Origin: Merdiplasma sp964643295
GTDB lineage: Bacteria > Bacillota > Clostridia > Lachnospirales > Lachnospiraceae
Direction: 5' to 3'
DNA: 13,805 nucleotides
Assembly: GCA_964643295.1 (NCBI GenBank)
Contig: CAZXSN010000075.1
Span: forward strand, 1-13,805
Below, piece by piece: positions 13,198 through 13,805 of this stretch; position 1 is the first letter of the stretch, and every line of letters starts with the position of its first letter. The position numbers and the translations under genes are program-made. The notes beneath the pieces are model-generated. The model did no database searches. It was not told where the DNA came from and was given only the letters and a program-made list of their open reading frames with translations.

Positions 13198-13805
13198 ATG
13201 AACAGAGTGGATCCCAGAATCATCAGGACAAAAAATCAGATTGACCGGGCGCTGCTTACGGCTCTTTCCCGGTGCTCCTTCCAAAAGATCACCGTGGATA
13301 TGATCTGTGAGGAGGCCATGATCAACCGCTCCACGTTCTATAAATACTATCGGGATAAGTATGACCTGCTCGAAAACTACCTGTCGCGGATTCTGGAGGA
13401 ATTTAAGAATCGCACCCTCGTCGGTTTCATCCTCGCCTCCCCGGATGACGTGGGGGATTCCGCCTACAAGGACAGCTTTGAGCAGTTTGCCAGGTTTCTC
13501 TACCAGAACCGGCACACCTATCTCATCCTCTGGAATGCGGTCATGGAGCGGCGCATCTACGAGGAGATGATCCTGATGATCAAGGACAAGATCGTGGATC
13601 TGCTCTATGCCACCTACCCTGCCCTAAAAAGCCGGGATCTCTATACCGGATTGTACGCCTACATGTTTGCCTCCGACGCCATGACGCTGATTCGCTGGTG
13701 GTTTACCAACGAGGGATCGGTCACGCTTCAGGATGTCATGCGCATCATGACCAAAAACATGGCGGAAGGCACCTTCAAATCCTTCCGGGATGAGCTGATC
13801 TCCTT
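13198..13805 (+). CDS. TetR/AcrR-family transcriptional regulator, partial (C-terminus beyond window)
   Basis: The frame is open from the ATG at 13198 to the window end, giving 202 residues and no stop; full proteins of this group are about 190-220 residues, so only the very end is missing. The N-terminal DNA-binding domain (residues ~10-57) reads ITVDMICEEAMINRSTFYKY and then YRDKYDLL, the standard TetR helix-turn-helix. The C-terminal part (about 95-185, with LIRWWFTNEG at 164-173) resembles the DhaS-like TetR_C_8 ligand domain. The ribosome site before the ATG is weak, so coupling to the small frame upstream is possible. It is divergent from the redox operon, so it probably represses that operon until a small-molecule ligand binds. 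The ligand is unknown. Confidence 0.9.
   Translation, partial: MNRVDPRIIRTKNQIDRALLTALSRCSFQKITVDMICEEAMINRSTFYKYYRDKYDLLENYLSRILEEFKNRTLVGFILASPDDVGDSAYKDSFEQFARFLYQNRHTYLILWNAVMERRIYEEMILMIKDKIVDLLYATYPALKSRDLYTGLYAYMFASDAMTLIRWWFTNEGSVTLQDVMRIMTKNMAEGTFKSFRDELIS

Overview
The window looks like the chromosome of an anaerobic Gram-positive gut-type bacterium, most likely a Clostridia/Lachnospiraceae member. The reasons are moderately high G+C, strong AGGAGG-type ribosome sites, purine-rich leaders, sigma-A-type promoters, an oxygen-sensitive set of iron-sulfur flavoproteins, and a B12-methyltransferase-like URO-D protein. This assignment is inference; no rRNA or tRNA is present. No IS element, CRISPR array, integrase or phage gene was seen.

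Layout. (1) 1-3541, minus strand: a NYN/PIN-like nuclease-domain protein lies downstream of oligoendopeptidase F (pepF). A good promoter sits at 3513-3541, with LacI-family-like palindromes on either side. (2) 3691-6395: a PucR/CdaR-type regulator (minus) faces a URO-D/methyltransferase-family gene (plus) across a 212-bp divergent promoter region. (3) 6462-6495: a strong bidirectional terminator separates the URO-D gene from the convergent operon. (4) 6526-12815, minus strand: a four-gene redox operon, in transcription order an iron-sulfur flavoprotein, a NuoG/GltD-type multi-cluster pyridine-nucleotide oxidoreductase, a NuoF-like/ferredoxin protein without the usual NADH/FMN loops, and an FAD-dependent reductase or dehydrogenase related to fumarate reductase. 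(5) 12816-13805: a 382-bp divergent region and a TetR-family regulator (plus) that runs off the window end.

Most interesting is the redox operon. By motif count it encodes roughly nine to ten iron-sulfur clusters and at least three flavin sites. A plausible reading is a soluble cytoplasmic electron chain that takes electrons from NAD(P)H at the GltD-like module, passes them through the NuoG- and NuoF-like cluster wires, and delivers them to the FAD protein, which reduces (or oxidises) a small molecule that cannot be named from sequence. The FAD protein lacks the fumarate reductase catalytic signature, so the generic name 'fumarate reductase' would probably be wrong. The TetR gene is the likely local sensor. 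The neighbouring URO-D-family gene and its PucR-type regulator may belong to the same or a separate catabolic unit; no corrinoid protein is present in the window to settle that.
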